Assembly: GCA_023424135.1 (NCBI GenBank)
Contig: JAFAEH010000321.1
Coordinates: forward strand, 1-21,266
Direction of reading: 5' to 3'
From: Actinomycetes bacterium
GTDB lineage: Bacteria; Actinomycetota; Actinomycetes; Actinomycetales; Cellulomonadaceae
Length of the DNA stretch: 21,266 bases
Shown one piece after another: positions 20,615-21,266 of the stretch. The notes under the pieces were generated by a model, which had not been told where the DNA came from, searched no databases, and worked only from the letters and a program-made list of their open reading frames with translations. The first letter of the stretch is position 1. Each line of letters starts with the position of its first letter. A program made the translations under genes and the position numbers.

Positions 20615-20689
20615 GGTGGTCCGATCGGTCGACGGGCGTCGGGCGGGCTGCCATTCTCCCCCGCAGCCGGACCCGCGACCGCGAGCCGG

Positions 20690-21266
20690 TCAGTCCGCGG
20701 GAGTCGCGCCGTCCGCCGGTGCGTCGTCGGTCGGTGCATCCGTCGCGGGGCCGGCCGGGGAGGTCGTCGACCCGTCCGCCGACTCTCCCCCGGTCGCGCC
20801 ACCGTCGACGTCGAGCGCGCCCGCCATCTGCACCGACTCCCACACGGTCGTGTACCAGGGGCGCGTGCCGCGCTCGCTCGTGTCGGGTGCGGCGCCGTCG
20901 TCACCGGCCGGCGCGTCGGGCACGGTCTCGGGGTCGACGACGACGAACGCCGTCTCCCCCGGCATCACGAAGGACAGCCGCTCGCGGGCCTGCGCGATCA
21001 CGTACGCGTCGTCGTCCCAGCGGCGCAGCTCGGCCTGCAGGTCGTCGTTCTCCTCCGCGGCGTCGTCGCGCTCGGCCCGCAGCTGCTGCACCTCGGCGCG
21101 GGCCTGCAGGTACGACCCGAGCGTCGGGTAGACCAGCACGAACGCCAGGAGCAGGACGAGCGAGAACACCATCGCCCGGACCGTGAACATGCGTGGCACG
21201 GCCACGCGGGTGCGCTCGGCCCGGGGCGTGCCGCGCGGCGGCGTGCCCCCGCGTCCCGGTCCCGGG
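20690..21266 (-). CDS. ftsB: Septum formation initiator, FtsB/DivIC family (5' end cut by window)
   Basis: A bitopic cell-division protein that, with FtsL and FtsQ, helps activate septal peptidoglycan synthesis. A membrane span (FTVRAMVFSLVLLLAFVLVYPTLG) is followed by a coiled coil (LQARAEVQQLRAERDDAAEENDDLQAELRRWDDD) and the family signature ARERLSFVMPGE. After this comes VVVDPETVPD, a short Trp-containing helix (WYTTVWESVQMAG) and an Asp/Thr/Ser/Ala-rich acidic tail, typical of actinobacterial members. The frame is open without a stop to the window end, giving a Pro/Arg/Gly-rich cytoplasmic N-terminus (RGTPRAERTRVAVPR) common in relatives, so the gene most likely starts beyond 21266. The best internal start is the GTG at 21205 (171 residues), which lacks a Shine-Dalgarno. 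It heads the ftsB - DUF501 - ppx cluster. Confidence 0.88.
   Translation of the reverse strand, partial: PGPGRGGTPPRGTPRAERTRVAVPRMFTVRAMVFSLVLLLAFVLVYPTLGSYLQARAEVQQLRAERDDAAEENDDLQAELRRWDDDAYVIAQARERLSFVMPGETAFVVVDPETVPDAPAGDDGAAPDTSERGTRPWYTTVWESVQMAGALDVDGGATGGESADGSTTSPAGPATDAPTDDAPADGATPAD

Overview
The window is about 21 kb of very GC-rich DNA with strong G/C third-position bias. It carries actinobacterial hallmarks: a DtxR/IdeR-type iron box, TAnnnT -10 elements, leaderless-looking starts, and the ftsB - DUF501 - ppx/gppA order. A secreted protein with a Pro-Thr linker and a C-terminal family-2 carbohydrate-binding module, plus a CE7 acetyl esterase, point to a polysaccharide-degrading actinomycete, most likely Cellulomonas or a close relative in the Micrococcales. 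This placement is inferred from sequence features only. The left end starts in a G15 run and the right end cuts an open frame, so the window may be a draft contig.

Layout from left to right. 64-4039 is all minus strand: an FKBP prolyl isomerase, a CE7 esterase, cystathionine beta-synthase, and a lipoprotein co-transcribed just ahead of the synthase. 4078-5631 is a convergent pair, a multi-zinc-ribbon protein (+) and a Bax-inhibitor-1-like membrane protein (-), separated by a perfect 19-bp hairpin. 5860-9346 is plus strand: an ABC ATPase/permease pair, an iron-regulated siderophore-interacting flavoprotein, and a small PLDc_N-type membrane protein. 9381-13074 is minus strand: a membrane-anchored M23 peptidase translationally coupled to an ArsR-like regulator, preceded by the large secreted HExxH/CBM2 protein with a LacI-type operator. 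13237-13309 is a tRNA gene. 13407-16512 carries a type II NADH dehydrogenase and a CorC/DUF21 membrane protein. 16619-18249 is a PadR regulator coupled to a HAAS-type membrane protein. 18410-18725 holds five copies of a long imperfect palindrome. 18835-21266 is the ppx/gppA - DUF501 - ftsB cell-division and polyphosphate cluster.

Most genes are housekeeping or ordinary accessory functions. The least explained items are the palindrome array, whose spacers alternate between two sequence families; the tRNA, which has a UAA (leucine) anticodon but a short class I variable loop; and the multidomain gluzincin-like/beta-helix/CBM2 secreted protein. No phage, transposase, CRISPR array, rRNA or defence system was found.
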